The notes below the pieces were generated by a model. That model searched no databases. It was not told the DNA's origin and saw nothing but the letters and a program-made list of their open reading frames with translations. DNA of 64,000 nt from Treponema_I sp045597345. Lineage in GTDB: Bacteria; Spirochaetota; Spirochaetia; Treponematales; Treponemataceae. Within the stretch, counting starts at the first letter, position 1, and each line of letters opens with the position of its first letter. The DNA is taken from contig JAZLJW010000047.1 in the NCBI GenBank assembly GCA_045597345.1, positions 38,677 to 102,676 of the forward strand, written 5' to 3'. A program made the position numbers and the translations under genes. Positions 1 to 7,630 of the stretch are shown piece by piece.

Positions 1-929
1 TCGGTGGCGATGTTTACGCAGTTCCAATGACTGCTGCCGGTATCGGTATCCTGTATAATAAAGCTGTATGTGATAAAGCTGTTGGCGGAAACTTTGATCC
101 TGCTTCCATCAAAACGATCAATGATCTTGAAGACCTGTTCAAGAAAATTGAAGCTACCGGTGTTGCTGCCAGCTGTCTTACCGGTGTTAACTGGTCTCTG
201 GGTGCACACTTCCTGTGTCAGACCTACGGTGCTGCCCATGGTTCAACTGCTGACCGTGTAAATTATGTAAACAGCATTATTGCCGGAAAAACCAAAGAAA
301 TTGAAAATCCTGTATTCAACGGATACATGGATACTTTTGACCTGATTGCTAAATACAACATCAACAAGGCAGACCCACTGGTAGGGGACGTAAACGTAGA
401 TGCTGCAAATCTGGCTTCAGGAAAATGCGGTACCTGGTTTATGGGTGACTGGGCATGGACCTACCTTGCAGGTATTGCTGCAGCTGATGCTGAATTCGGA
501 CTGCTGCCAATTCCACACAGCAACGATACGTCAGATGTTCTTAATTCAAGCATTCCAACTTCATATGCAAAAGGCTACTGTATCGATAAAAGCCAGAACA
601 CGGAAGAACAGCAGGCAGCCGGTCTTAAATTCATTGAATACCTTACTTCGGATGCCTATGCCATTGAACGCACTGCCGTAGTTTGTGGTCAGGCTATGCC
701 TGTTAAAAACTTCAATGCTCAGGATCGTCTGAGTCCTCTGGGAAAATCTACTGCCAGCTACATGGCCAGTGGAAAAATCTATGACTTCTATGGAACACCT
801 AATCTGTGTCCATCAGACATCTGGTATGAGTGTGGTGCTTATATGTGTAAATATCTGGCAGGAAAATCTGACAGAGCTACTCTTGCTGCAGAAGTAGACA
901 CATACTGGACCAAACAGCAGCCTAGATAA
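1..929 (+). CDS. Sugar ABC transporter substrate-binding protein (5' truncated)
   Basis: C-terminal part of a family 1 extracellular solute-binding protein. The reading frame is open to the window edge (first full codon at base 3, reading GGDVYAVPM), so the real start and signal peptide lie upstream. Visible hallmarks are the early G(I)LYNK strand, the NWSLGAHFL lid region, the GTWFMGDWAW ligand-cleft segment and a C-terminal helix bundle ending TYWTKQQPR. It would deliver a sugar or sugar derivative to the two permeases encoded just downstream. No ATPase gene is present in the operon as seen, so a shared MsmX-type ATPase is likely. The adjacent AraC gene and the sulfoglycolysis-like operon suggest sulfoquinovose or its glyceryl glycoside as substrate. 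That is inference from context only; no sulfonate-binding residue can be assigned by eye. Confidence 0.85.
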   Translation, partial: GGDVYAVPMTAAGIGILYNKAVCDKAVGGNFDPASIKTINDLEDLFKKIEATGVAASCLTGVNWSLGAHFLCQTYGAAHGSTADRVNYVNSIIAGKTKEIENPVFNGYMDTFDLIAKYNINKADPLVGDVNVDAANLASGKCGTWFMGDWAWTYLAGIAAADAEFGLLPIPHSNDTSDVLNSSIPTSYAKGYCIDKSQNTEEQQAAGLKFIEYLTSDAYAIERTAVVCGQAMPVKNFNAQDRLSPLGKSTASYMASGKIYDFYGTPNLCPSDIWYECGAYMCKYLAGKSDRATLAAEVDTYWTKQQPR

Positions 930-937
930 CCCGTCCG

Positions 938-974
938 AAAAAGCTGGTCTGGTCATGCGCCGGCCAGCTTTTTT
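938..974 (+). terminator. Intra-operon hairpin/partial terminator
   Basis: Twelve-base stem AAAAAGCTGGTC / GGCCAGCTTTTTT with a 12-nt loop and a T-run, placed 8 nt after the binding-protein stop and 35 nt before the first permease. This position is usual in sugar ABC operons, where a leaky terminator or 3' stabiliser raises binding-protein expression over that of the permeases. Confidence 0.75.
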
Positions 975-1009
975 CCGTTTAAAAACACAGTAAACAAAAA
1001 CAGGTGTGT

Positions 1010-1879
1010 ATGGATAAAAAAAAGAACATCCTGCAATTTGTAGGATTCGCTTTACCCACAACCTTCATGTGGGTGTCTATTCTCATCATTCCATTCGTGT
1101 ACGGTATCTGGATTACCTTTACTGACTGGAATGGTCTTGCAATGAAAATCAATTACATCGGACTGAAAAACTACATCGATGTTCTGAAAGATCCTACGTT
1201 TCTGGATTCTTTCTGGAAAACGGTCATCTATGCTGTTTTTACCGTTATTTTCAGTAATGTTATCGGATTTCTGCTGGCTTTGGCCGTAACCAGTGGATTA
1301 AAGGCGCAGGGACTGTTCCGCGCCGGCTTTTTTACCCCGAACATCATTGGCGGTATCATTCTGGGATATATCTGGAATTTCATCTTTTCGTATGCCTTTA
1401 CCGATATAGGCAAGGCTCTCAGTATTGAATGGTTGAGTACTTCCTGGCTGACTCATCCCACCAGAGCCTTGATGGCACTGATTCTTGTCAGTTCCTGGCA
1501 GATGAGCGGTTATCTGATGGTTATCTACATTGCAGGCCTTTCCAACGTTCCGAAAGAATTGCTGGAAGCTGCAAGGATTGATGGTGCCCGTAACGGCCAG
1601 ATTATCCGCAGGGTAAAACTGCCTCTTATCCGAAACTCTGTTACCATCTGTCTGTTTCTTTCAATAACACGTACCTTTATGTCCTTTGATATGAACCTGT
1701 CGCTGACAGCCGGTGGTCCGTATAAATCTACGGAACTTATTGCATATAAGATATATCAGACTGCTTTTACCAGCATGGAATTCGGTAAAGGTCAGGCTCA
1801 GGCTATCGTACTGTTTGTTATCGTTACGGTTATTTCACTGCTGCAGGTGTACTTTACCCGAAAAGAAGGAGAACAGTGA
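1010..1879 (+). CDS. Sugar ABC transporter permease 1 (MalF/UgpA-like)
   Basis: Inner-membrane permease of a carbohydrate ABC importer with about six hydrophobic segments. The cytoplasmic coupling helix carries the EAA motif: LLEAARIDGARNGQ, then IRRVKLPLI. I chose ATG at 1010 because AGG at 1002-1004 sits 5 nt upstream; the in-frame GTG at 1004 lies on top of that site and is less likely. The gene follows the binding protein after a hairpin and overlaps the next permease by one base (TGATG), so the two are translationally coupled. Length (289 aa) is normal for the family. Substrate cannot be read from the sequence; the neighbours suggest sulfoquinovose or a sulfoquinovose glycoside. Confidence 0.9.
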   Translation: MDKKKNILQFVGFALPTTFMWVSILIIPFVYGIWITFTDWNGLAMKINYIGLKNYIDVLKDPTFLDSFWKTVIYAVFTVIFSNVIGFLLALAVTSGLKAQGLFRAGFFTPNIIGGIILGYIWNFIFSYAFTDIGKALSIEWLSTSWLTHPTRALMALILVSSWQMSGYLMVIYIAGLSNVPKELLEAARIDGARNGQIIRRVKLPLIRNSVTICLFLSITRTFMSFDMNLSLTAGGPYKSTELIAYKIYQTAFTSMEFGKGQAQAIVLFVIVTVISLLQVYFTRKEGEQ

Positions 1880-2709
1880 TGAAACGAGAAGCTATAGCAT
1901 CAAAAATCCGGTTTGCGGTTACGCTTCTGGTCCTGATTCTGTTCATGTTCCCGTTCTTTATTCTGGTTATCAACACATTCAAGACAACGGGAGAATTTAT
2001 TGCGGCTCCTCTGGCACTGCCGCATCATTTCAGTCTGGATAATTATGGTATTGCCATTGCCCGCATGAATTTCTGGAATGCCTTTACCAATACTGCGGTA
2101 GTTACCATTGGTGGAGTGCTGTTAAATACTTTGTTATCGTCCATGACCGGGTATCTGTTTGCCAGAAAAAAATGGAAAATCAACAGAATAATCTTCGCAG
2201 CGTTTCTGGCATCTATGGTTGCACCGTTTCAGGTGTACATGATTCCGCTGGTTAAGCTGTATGGTGGATTTTTCGGCCTTTCAAATACTCGCTTTATCGT
2301 GGTGTATATTGCAGCCGGCCTGAATATTCCCTTTGCCGTATTCCTGTATCACGGGTTCATAGAAGGTATTCCTGCAGAACTTGATGAAGCTGCCACCATT
2401 GATGGCTGCAGTTTTACCAAAACGTTCTTTCAGATTATTCTTCCACTGCTGCAACCTATTATTATTACGGTTACCGTCTTTGTTGCCATGGGAATTTGGA
2501 ATGATTATCTGATGACCAGTCTGTTCCTTACGAAAATGCATACCAGAACTCTGGCACTGGCCATCAAGACATTCCTGACCAACCATACGGCAGAATATGC
2601 CCCCATGATGGCAGGCCTTTTTATGAGTGTGCTTCCTGTCCTGATTTTCTATCTCATTGGACAGAAATACATTATTGAAGGTGTTGTAGCAGGCAGTGTT
2701 AAAGGCTGA
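1879..2709 (+). CDS. Sugar ABC transporter permease 2 (MalG/UgpE-like)
   Basis: Second permease of the importer, 276 aa. It has an N-terminal membrane helix (FAVTLLVLILFMFPFFILV), the family-typical TTGEF periplasmic stretch and the EAA coupling motif LDEAATIDGCSF followed by IILPLLQP. ATG at 1879 overlaps the upstream stop by one base and has AAGGAG at 1866-1871, 7 nt away, so it is preferred over GTG at 1876. The 3' end overlaps the convergent araC-type gene by 11 bp. The energising ATPase is not encoded here. Confidence 0.9.
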   Translation: MKREAIASKIRFAVTLLVLILFMFPFFILVINTFKTTGEFIAAPLALPHHFSLDNYGIAIARMNFWNAFTNTAVVTIGGVLLNTLLSSMTGYLFARKKWKINRIIFAAFLASMVAPFQVYMIPLVKLYGGFFGLSNTRFIVVYIAAGLNIPFAVFLYHGFIEGIPAELDEAATIDGCSFTKTFFQIILPLLQPIIITVTVFVAMGIWNDYLMTSLFLTKMHTRTLALAIKTFLTNHTAEYAPMMAGLFMSVLPVLIFYLIGQKYIIEGVVAGSVKG

Positions 2710-3535
2710 TTTGTTTTGATGGATTGTACATACTGGGAGTACAACCGAATGCCTTTTTGAAGGTACTGATGAAAGACTTGGTGTTTGGAAAGCCATTCTG
2801 CAGAGCACAGTCCATCACGTTGATTCGTGAGCGTGAAAGCTGCTCTGCAGCATGGCTTACCCGTACAAAGTTCAGATATGCCAGAAAGTTTACTCCCAAC
2901 GTTTTCTTGAACAGTCTGGAAAAATAACTTTCTGAATAGCTGAAATAATCAGCTACGGAATTCAGTGTTATGTCTTCACGGTAGTGCTGCTCAATGTATT
3001 CCGTAAGATTCTGAAGTAAGGTAATATCCACGTCATTCTCTGTTTCTGTCGCACGTTTTTCAGTGTCCATGCAGTTGGCAGAGAGCAGCTGCAATAATTG
3101 GAAAATATGAGCCATGACAAACAGTTGGTGTTCAGGTGATTGTTCATTAGCGTTATACAGTTCTTCTGCAATAACTTTCATTTGCTTTGTCAGCTGCATA
3201 TTGTGGTAATTATTGAGAAAAATTCGTTTCCCTACCCATTTTTCAACAAAATCAAGGGAAAGGATAATCGTCAGGCCGGTAAAGGTGTCTGTTGGAGATA
3301 TACAGCGGCAGGAATGAAATTCGCAGCTGTTTACAATAACCCAGTCTGACTCTACCAGCTGGAAATTGCTGGAACTGGTATTGTATTGAATTTGTCCGTC
3401 CAGGTTGATGGTAACTTCTACACTGCGGTGCCAGTGCATGGAAACATCCAGCTTATGCCCCTGCAGATTATGCTTGTACAGCTTAACAGGTAACGTAGAG
3501 AATACATCGTTATGTGATTCGTAAATCTGTGACAT
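2699..3535 (-). CDS. AraC-family transcriptional regulator
   Basis: Sugar-responsive activator type: an N-terminal cupin-like sensor (HWHRSVEVTINLDGQ, residues about 33-47) and a C-terminal pair of helix-turn-helix motifs (SVADYFSYSESYFSRLFKK and CALQNGFPNTKSFISTFKKAFG). Start ATG at 3535 gives MSQIYESHND; an upstream in-frame ATG at 3595 would add 20 unlikely residues and run through the promoter. There is no Shine-Dalgarno, but TATAAT lies 9 nt before the ATG, so the mRNA is probably leaderless. The gene sits between the ABC transporter and the minus-strand sulfoglycolysis-like operon, so it is the natural regulator of both. Confidence 0.88.
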   Translation of the reverse strand: MSQIYESHNDVFSTLPVKLYKHNLQGHKLDVSMHWHRSVEVTINLDGQIQYNTSSSNFQLVESDWVIVNSCEFHSCRCISPTDTFTGLTIILSLDFVEKWVGKRIFLNNYHNMQLTKQMKVIAEELYNANEQSPEHQLFVMAHIFQLLQLLSANCMDTEKRATETENDVDITLLQNLTEYIEQHYREDITLNSVADYFSYSESYFSRLFKKTLGVNFLAYLNFVRVSHAAEQLSRSRINVMDCALQNGFPNTKSFISTFKKAFGCTPSMYNPSKQISL

Positions 3536-3544
3536 GGGTAGTGC

Positions 3545-3550
3545 ATTATA
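3545..3550 (-). promoter_or_regulatory. -10 box of the araC-type gene
   Basis: Perfect TATAAT on the minus strand, 9 nt from the ATG at 3535. No good -35 hexamer is present at 17 nt (GCCGGG), as expected for an activator-dependent or weak promoter. Confidence 0.5.
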
Positions 3551-3649
3551 CCATATATTATGGAAATCCCGGCAATGTATATTACCTTGAGTCAAGCTCA
3601 GACTGTCGGGCTTGGCTCAGGATTTTTGGAAAGGGCTTTCTATACTGGC

Positions 3650-5002
3650 TTAGAACTTCTGTACTTCCATGTTCAGCATGTTGGCAAGAATTTCAAGTTC
3701 GGCAGAAACATCGCCGTAAACCACTACAAAGTGCGGTTCCCAGCCTGCCTGTACGCTTTTATACACAATGTCTTCGGCACTGTAGTCGGTGCGTACAACC
3801 AGGGAACAGCCGTTGAACTGTTTTGGTTTATCCAGGGCTTCTCCGCCTGCAATAAAGAAACGGCAGTTGCCTTCTGCATCTTTACCGATACGGAAAATGG
3901 TTACACTGTCAGCGGCTTTGCAGCCAAAATCAAGTGTCGGACCAATCTTACGGTTGCAGTGAACATCAACTTTGGCGCCGGTGTCTGTTCTTGCAAGGGA
4001 GCAGGCGGCAGTTCCACAGTGCCAGAAAGAAATGGTGTTTTCTTTTTCATCAAGTGACACAGGGTCGCCAAAGAAGGTTGGCATATTGGTCAGCTGCATG
4101 CCAAGATACATGCTCAGTGCGCCGTAACAGTCAGCTTCACAGCTGGCTGCAACGCCCAGATCGTTTAACATGGCAAGAACTGCACAGACCGGGGTGCCGA
4201 ATGCGGTAAAGAAATCGGGCCAGCAACGTGAAGCAAGGGCTCCAATGTTGTTTTTCTGCACATACTCTGCATAGGCTTTGTACAGGCGCGCAAAGTCATT
4301 ACGGTTCTTTTCTGGAGTATTTTCCAGACCACGCATGCGGCTGCCGGCATCTTTCAGGTACGAAGCAATATCTTCTTCACTGAATGTTTTTGCCACATCA
4401 ATAAGTTCTCGTGCTTCAATGGATTCTAAGGTTACGCCAAAGTTTTTCAGCAGATCCAGATCCATGCCACGGCCAAAACCGAATCCCTGGGGAGTGTGGC
4501 CTACTGCAGCCATTTTCAGACTTTTCAGTTTGAATTTCAGTTCAGCGGCACGCACGGTGGCAGCAATTTTTGCAGAAACTTTCGGTTCTGCAGGGGAACC
4601 GTAAATGTACTGCAGCGGCTCCTTGTGAAAAACCTTGATGGCGTTGGCTGCGCTGTATGCTCCGGTAAGGGAATTCAGGCGCAGACGGCCACCATCAATA
4701 ACGGGTTCCCGCAGTGTCCAAAGCAGAATCGGGCAGTCAAAGCGGCTGAGCACTTCGCTGGCATATGCTGCATTGGCAAAAGTTACATTCTGCAGCACAA
4801 TCAGGTCCGGCTGCAGCCCACCAAGAAAGTCTTTCAGTTTATCAAGAGAAAGCAGCATTTCTGCGGGGCAGACAACATCAGGAGTAATGGATTGTAACAG
4901 TAATACGCTGGCGTCAAACTGAGCCTGTGCGCTTTCCAGATGAAAGGTTGGTACACCAATTGGTACATACGCAACCTGAAATTTCTTTCCTTCGTTATTC
5001 AT
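3650..5002 (-). CDS. sftI: Fucose/arabinose isomerase-family protein, probable sulfoquinovose isomerase
   Basis: A 450-aa protein resembling the L-fucose isomerase fold: N-terminal Rossmann-like halves (VAYVPIGVPTFHLESA; LIVLQNVTFANAAYA), then a C-terminal metal/substrate domain with acidic and His residues (CEADCYGALSMYLG, FWHCGTAACSLA). In the transaldolase sulfoglycolysis pathway an isomerase of this family converts sulfoquinovose to 6-deoxy-6-sulfofructose. ATG at 5002 lies inside the end of the DUF4867-like gene (8-bp overlap), with AAGGAG in that coding sequence. It is the last gene of a five-gene minus-strand operon. A plain fucose- or rhamnose-type isomerase is the alternative; the transaldolase, reductase and GH31 neighbours favour the sulfosugar role. 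Symbol given by pathway context. Confidence 0.7.
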   Translation of the reverse strand: MNNEGKKFQVAYVPIGVPTFHLESAQAQFDASVLLLQSITPDVVCPAEMLLSLDKLKDFLGGLQPDLIVLQNVTFANAAYASEVLSRFDCPILLWTLREPVIDGGRLRLNSLTGAYSAANAIKVFHKEPLQYIYGSPAEPKVSAKIAATVRAAELKFKLKSLKMAAVGHTPQGFGFGRGMDLDLLKNFGVTLESIEARELIDVAKTFSEEDIASYLKDAGSRMRGLENTPEKNRNDFARLYKAYAEYVQKNNIGALASRCWPDFFTAFGTPVCAVLAMLNDLGVAASCEADCYGALSMYLGMQLTNMPTFFGDPVSLDEKENTISFWHCGTAACSLARTDTGAKVDVHCNRKIGPTLDFGCKAADSVTIFRIGKDAEGNCRFFIAGGEALDKPKQFNGCSLVVRTDYSAEDIVYKSVQAGWEPHFVVVYGDVSAELEILANMLNMEVQKF

Positions 5003-5678
5003 AGAACAACTCCTTGTTTGGTCCGGTAACTCCCGGCCAGGCGCCCTGTTTAATCAGTGGTTCCCGTTCAGGATGGGCAATTACCCATTTGTTTTTCTGA
5101 AGCAGCAGTTTTGTTTCCGGATCACTGCCGGCTGCAGTACCGCCTTCCAGCGGTGTATTGGTTCGCCGTGGCAGTACTACAACTCCTTTGAACCCTTCAT
5201 CGCATACTTTCAGCGGCGAAAGGTGCAGCGTTGTCTGGTACATTTCAATCATGGTACCTGCCGGAACAAAGAATACAGTAGCCTGAGAAACATCGTACTG
5301 CAGTTTTTCCATATCAATGTCATAGGAATGCCCCAGACAGAGCATGAAATCAGTAACCGCGATATTCAGTTCGCTGCCTTTGTGGTATTCAAATCCGTTA
5401 TAGGTGCTGTTCCGTCCGTTGCAGTACCCAATCTGAACAGGCATGCCGGCATAAATGTCGTGTTCCAGCACTGCGGCCACCGGTAGTGCTTCCATTTCTG
5501 CAATAGAAGCCTTGTATACATTACCGTTTTCCGGAATATCGGTATGGGTTTTCATGTAGTCAATTAATGGCTGTACATCGTAGCCCTTTACCACTCGGCC
5601 AAAAGACTTGAATTCCGGACCGTTTACGTCATACACGGGAACATCGTTTACCGCATTCAGTTTTTCTAGCAGGGTCAT
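4995..5678 (-). CDS. DUF4867-like protein of the sulfosugar operon
   Basis: 227 aa, recognised as resembling DUF4867: start TLLEKLNAVNDVPVYDV, central MPVQIGYCNGRNSTYNGFEYHKG and FFVPAGTMIEMYQTTLHLSP, the latter cupin-like. No signal peptide or membrane segment. ATG at 5678 is preferred over the longer frame because that extension runs through the end of the reductase gene; GGAATC follows that gene's TAA. Its function is unknown to me. Its position between the reductase and the isomerase, overlapping the isomerase by 8 bp, implies a role on the same substrate, for example anomer or ring handling of the sulfosugar, or an auxiliary isomerase. That is inference. Confidence 0.7.
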   Translation of the reverse strand: MTLLEKLNAVNDVPVYDVNGPEFKSFGRVVKGYDVQPLIDYMKTHTDIPENGNVYKASIAEMEALPVAAVLEHDIYAGMPVQIGYCNGRNSTYNGFEYHKGSELNIAVTDFMLCLGHSYDIDMEKLQYDVSQATVFFVPAGTMIEMYQTTLHLSPLKVCDEGFKGVVVLPRRTNTPLEGGTAAGSDPETKLLLQKNKWVIAHPEREPLIKQGAWPGVTGPNKELFYE

Positions 5679-5691
5679 ACGCTCTGATTCC

Positions 5692-6555
5692 TTACAGCTT
5701 CTGATTGCGGACAACCTTGATGGTGGCGCAGAAGTCTTCTTTTCCGTAGCCGGCATCCATGGCAGCCTGATAAACACGCAGTGCGTTTGCTTCGCCGGGC
5801 ATGCTTACACCGCATTCCTTGGCCAGGTTCATGCAGATGTTTACGTCTTTGTACTCGTTTTCAACACTGAAAGCGGTGGTGTAGTCTTCGTTGGCAATGG
5901 GGGTTTTCTTTCCGTCAAGATAGAAGTTCTGACCGCCACCGTAGCTGATAGCCTGAGCGTAGGTAAGAATATCAATGCCGTTGGCTGCAGCCAGGGTAGC
6001 GGTTTCGTTTACGCCGTTCTGAATCTGGGAAACAAGGGCGTTGTGGCAGATTTTCATGACAAGACCCTTGCCGTTTTCTCCCATGCGGATAACGTTTTCG
6101 CCCATGTAGAGCAGAATGGGTTTCATGGCTTCGTATACGGCTTCGTCACCGCCAACATAAATGCCCAGTTTTCCGGCAATGGCAGCTGGTTTTGATTTTA
6201 CAACGGGAGCATCGATGAACTGAGCGCCGGTAGCTTTTACCATTTTGCTGATTTCTACGGACACGCTGGGGTCGATGGTTGACATGTCGATGCAGGTTTT
6301 TCCGGCTTTCAGAACAGGGAGTACTTCGGTGTATACGGCGCGGCTGTGTTCTGATTTCGGTACCATGCTGATGATGACGTCAGCGTTTTCTGCAACTTCT
6401 TTTGAACTGGAGCAGGCTACGGCACCAATGGCGGCCAGCTGTTCAACCTTAGCGGTAACAAAGTCAAAAACGTACACTTTGTCATCGTGTTTCTTTACAA
6501 TATTTTCGCACATGGACTCGCCCATAATTCCGAGCCCGATAAATCCAATTTTCAT
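5692..6555 (-). CDS. 3-hydroxyisobutyrate dehydrogenase-family reductase, probable 3-sulfolactaldehyde reductase (YihU-like)
   Basis: 287 aa beta-hydroxyacid dehydrogenase. The N-terminal dinucleotide-binding motif is GFIGLGIMG (residues 4-12), followed by the substrate motif DAPVVKSKPAA (115-125) and the catalytic lysine K168 in GKGLVMKICHN. Aligned by eye to E. coli YihU, the catalytic lysine is kept and the sulfonate-binding Arg123 position is Lys120, a conservative change. Expected reaction: 3-sulfolactaldehyde + NADH to 2,3-dihydroxypropane-1-sulfonate, the end product of fermentative sulfoglycolysis. Start at 6555 has AGGGGAG 6 nt upstream. It lies between the transaldolase and the DUF4867-like gene. 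A generic 3-hydroxyisobutyrate or tartronate semialdehyde reductase is the alternative. Confidence 0.75.
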   Translation of the reverse strand: MKIGFIGLGIMGESMCENIVKKHDDKVYVFDFVTAKVEQLAAIGAVACSSSKEVAENADVIISMVPKSEHSRAVYTEVLPVLKAGKTCIDMSTIDPSVSVEISKMVKATGAQFIDAPVVKSKPAAIAGKLGIYVGGDEAVYEAMKPILLYMGENVIRMGENGKGLVMKICHNALVSQIQNGVNETATLAAANGIDILTYAQAISYGGGQNFYLDGKKTPIANEDYTTAFSVENEYKDVNICMNLAKECGVSMPGEANALRVYQAAMDAGYGKEDFCATIKVVRNQKL

Positions 6556-6575
6556 ATTTCTCCCCTAATAAAATC

Positions 6576-6660
6576 GTCATGTTGAACTAATAAACTTGTC
6601 ATGCTGAACTTGATTCAGCATCTGGATTCCGAAACGAGTTCGGAATGACGCCCGAAAGTC
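6576..6660. repeat. Interspersed GTCATGCTGAACTT repeat
   Basis: Degenerate unit GTCATGTTGAACTAATAAACTT, then a full unit at 6598-6623 (GTCATGCTGAACTTGATTCA, then GCATCT) able to fold as ATGCTGAA/TTCAGCAT. A second hairpin follows, ATTCCGAAA / CGGAAT, ending in GAATGACG. The same unit is repeated in tandem at 14213-14343. It fills the gap between the reductase and transaldolase genes. Confidence 0.7.
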
Positions 6661-6675
6661 CAGAATGACAATTTG

Positions 6676-6796
6676 TGTCAGATAATTGTTCTGTCCCACT
6701 TCTGCCGCCACGGATGGCGGCACAAAGCCCGTAGTTTTGCAAAGCAAAACTACAAACAATTATCTGACAGGATGTCAGATAATTGTTCTGTCCCAC
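6676..6796. repeat. Three-hairpin intergenic repeat (family B, copy 1)
   Basis: A 24-bp direct repeat (TGTCAGATAATTGTTCTGTC then CCAC) at 6676-6699 and 6773-6796 brackets three hairpins. These are GCCGCC-ACGGAT-GGCGGC at 6704-6721, GTAGTTTTGC-AAA-GCAAAACTAC at 6731-6753 and ACAATTATCTGACA-GGA-TGTCAGATAATTGT at 6757-6787. The right-hand copy encodes the last codons of the transaldolase. The same trio, with different but complementary bases, occurs at 18070-18218. Confidence 0.75.
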
Positions 6797-7452
6797 GCAT
6801 CCTGGAATTTTGCCATACCGTAATCAGTGAAGGCATGGTACATGCTGTCTTTGTATACCTGCAGTCCTGCAGTTACGATATCAGCGCCGGCAACGGCACA
6901 GTCTACAATCTGTTTTCCGTTACGAACTGCGGCACAGATAATCTCGGTGGTGTAGCCGTAGTTGGCGTAGATGGTAGTAATGTCCTGAATGTACTGAACG
7001 CAGTCTTCGCCGCTGTTTTCTTTCCAGCCGATGAATGGAGAAACAAACAGTGAGCCGTTTTTAGCAGGCAGAATGGCCTGACTTGGGCTGAATACCAGCG
7101 TAACGTTGGTGCGGATGCCGGCTTTTTCCAGCTGGCGTGCTGCTGCAATACCTGCTTCTGTGCACGGAATTTTGATGACAAAGTTGGGGCACAGGGCTGC
7201 AATTTCTTTACCCATGGCAACCATGTCTTCGGTTTTGTCCAGATGTGGGTTGATTTCTACAGAGATGGGGAATGTTTCCCAACCTTCAATGTTTTTTTCT
7301 TTTACGAAATCAGCCATCTGCTGCAGAACCTCTTTAAAAGGTTTTCCGCTGTTCATAATGTGGTTTGGGTTGGTGGTAACGCCATCAATGCCAAAGGTTT
7401 CGTAGGCTTCACGAATTTCATCGATTTTAGCACTGTCTAAAAAATATTTCAT
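6775..7452 (-). CDS. sftT: Fructose-6-phosphate aldolase-type transaldolase, probable 6-deoxy-6-sulfofructose transaldolase
   Basis: 225 aa, the length of the small class I transaldolase/FSA group. It begins MKYFLDSAKIDEIREAYETF, carries GVTTNPNHIM (residues 24-33) and the Schiff-base lysine K94 in FVIKIPCTEAG. In transaldolase-type sulfoglycolysis an enzyme of this family cleaves sulfofructose into 3-sulfolactaldehyde and passes the C3 unit to glyceraldehyde 3-phosphate, giving fructose 6-phosphate. ATG at 7452 has AAGGAG 7 nt upstream. The last codons (WDRTII) lie in a duplicated 24-bp repeat, so the C-terminus may have been reshaped by repeat insertion. Alternative: an ordinary FSA/TalC; the cluster argues against that. 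Confidence 0.75.
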   Translation of the reverse strand: MKYFLDSAKIDEIREAYETFGIDGVTTNPNHIMNSGKPFKEVLQQMADFVKEKNIEGWETFPISVEINPHLDKTEDMVAMGKEIAALCPNFVIKIPCTEAGIAAARQLEKAGIRTNVTLVFSPSQAILPAKNGSLFVSPFIGWKENSGEDCVQYIQDITTIYANYGYTTEIICAAVRNGKQIVDCAVAGADIVTAGLQVYKDSMYHAFTDYGMAKFQDAWDRTII

Positions 7453-7496
7453 ATTTCACTCCTTATCGTGATTATGTAGTTTCATTATTCAGTAAT

Positions 7497-7630
7497 TGAA
7501 AAAACTACCGGCGTGATGTAAAAATGCAAAACCGCTCGATAACGTCGCTATAGGCGAAGCCCGGCAAGGAAACTATCGTTCCGGGCTTCGACAATTTTTG
7601 CATTTTTATCTCCCACCTATCGCTTTTTCA
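7497..7630 (+). repeat. Structured interspersed element (family A, copy 1)
   Basis: 134 bp closed by TGAAAAA (7497-7503) and TTTTTCA (7624-7630). Inside are the conserved CTACCGGCGT, a helix TAAAAATGCAAAA / TTTTGCATTTTTA, CGTCGCTATAGG, the hairpin GAAGCCCGG - AAGGAAACTATCGTT - CCGGGCTTC, then ACAATTTTT and CCCACCT. Two further copies (29467-29624 and 49884-50019) keep these helices with different bases. The right arm overlaps the stop codon of the GH31 gene. Confidence 0.8.

Noticed and set aside
2281..2808. 175-aa minus-strand ORF across the permease end and araC end
   Set aside because: Overlaps two well-supported genes and has no start signal.
5608..6195. 195-aa plus-strand ORF
   Set aside because: Antisense to the reductase and DUF4867-like genes, which have clear motifs.
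6577..6796. 60- and 65-aa ORFs in the reductase-transaldolase gap
   Set aside because: They translate the hairpin repeats; composition follows the repeat and no ribosome site is present.
7497..7630. Integron attC site for family A elements
   Set aside because: No paired RYYYAAC/GTTRRRY core sites at the ends and no integrase or cassette-like gene order; orientation varies.
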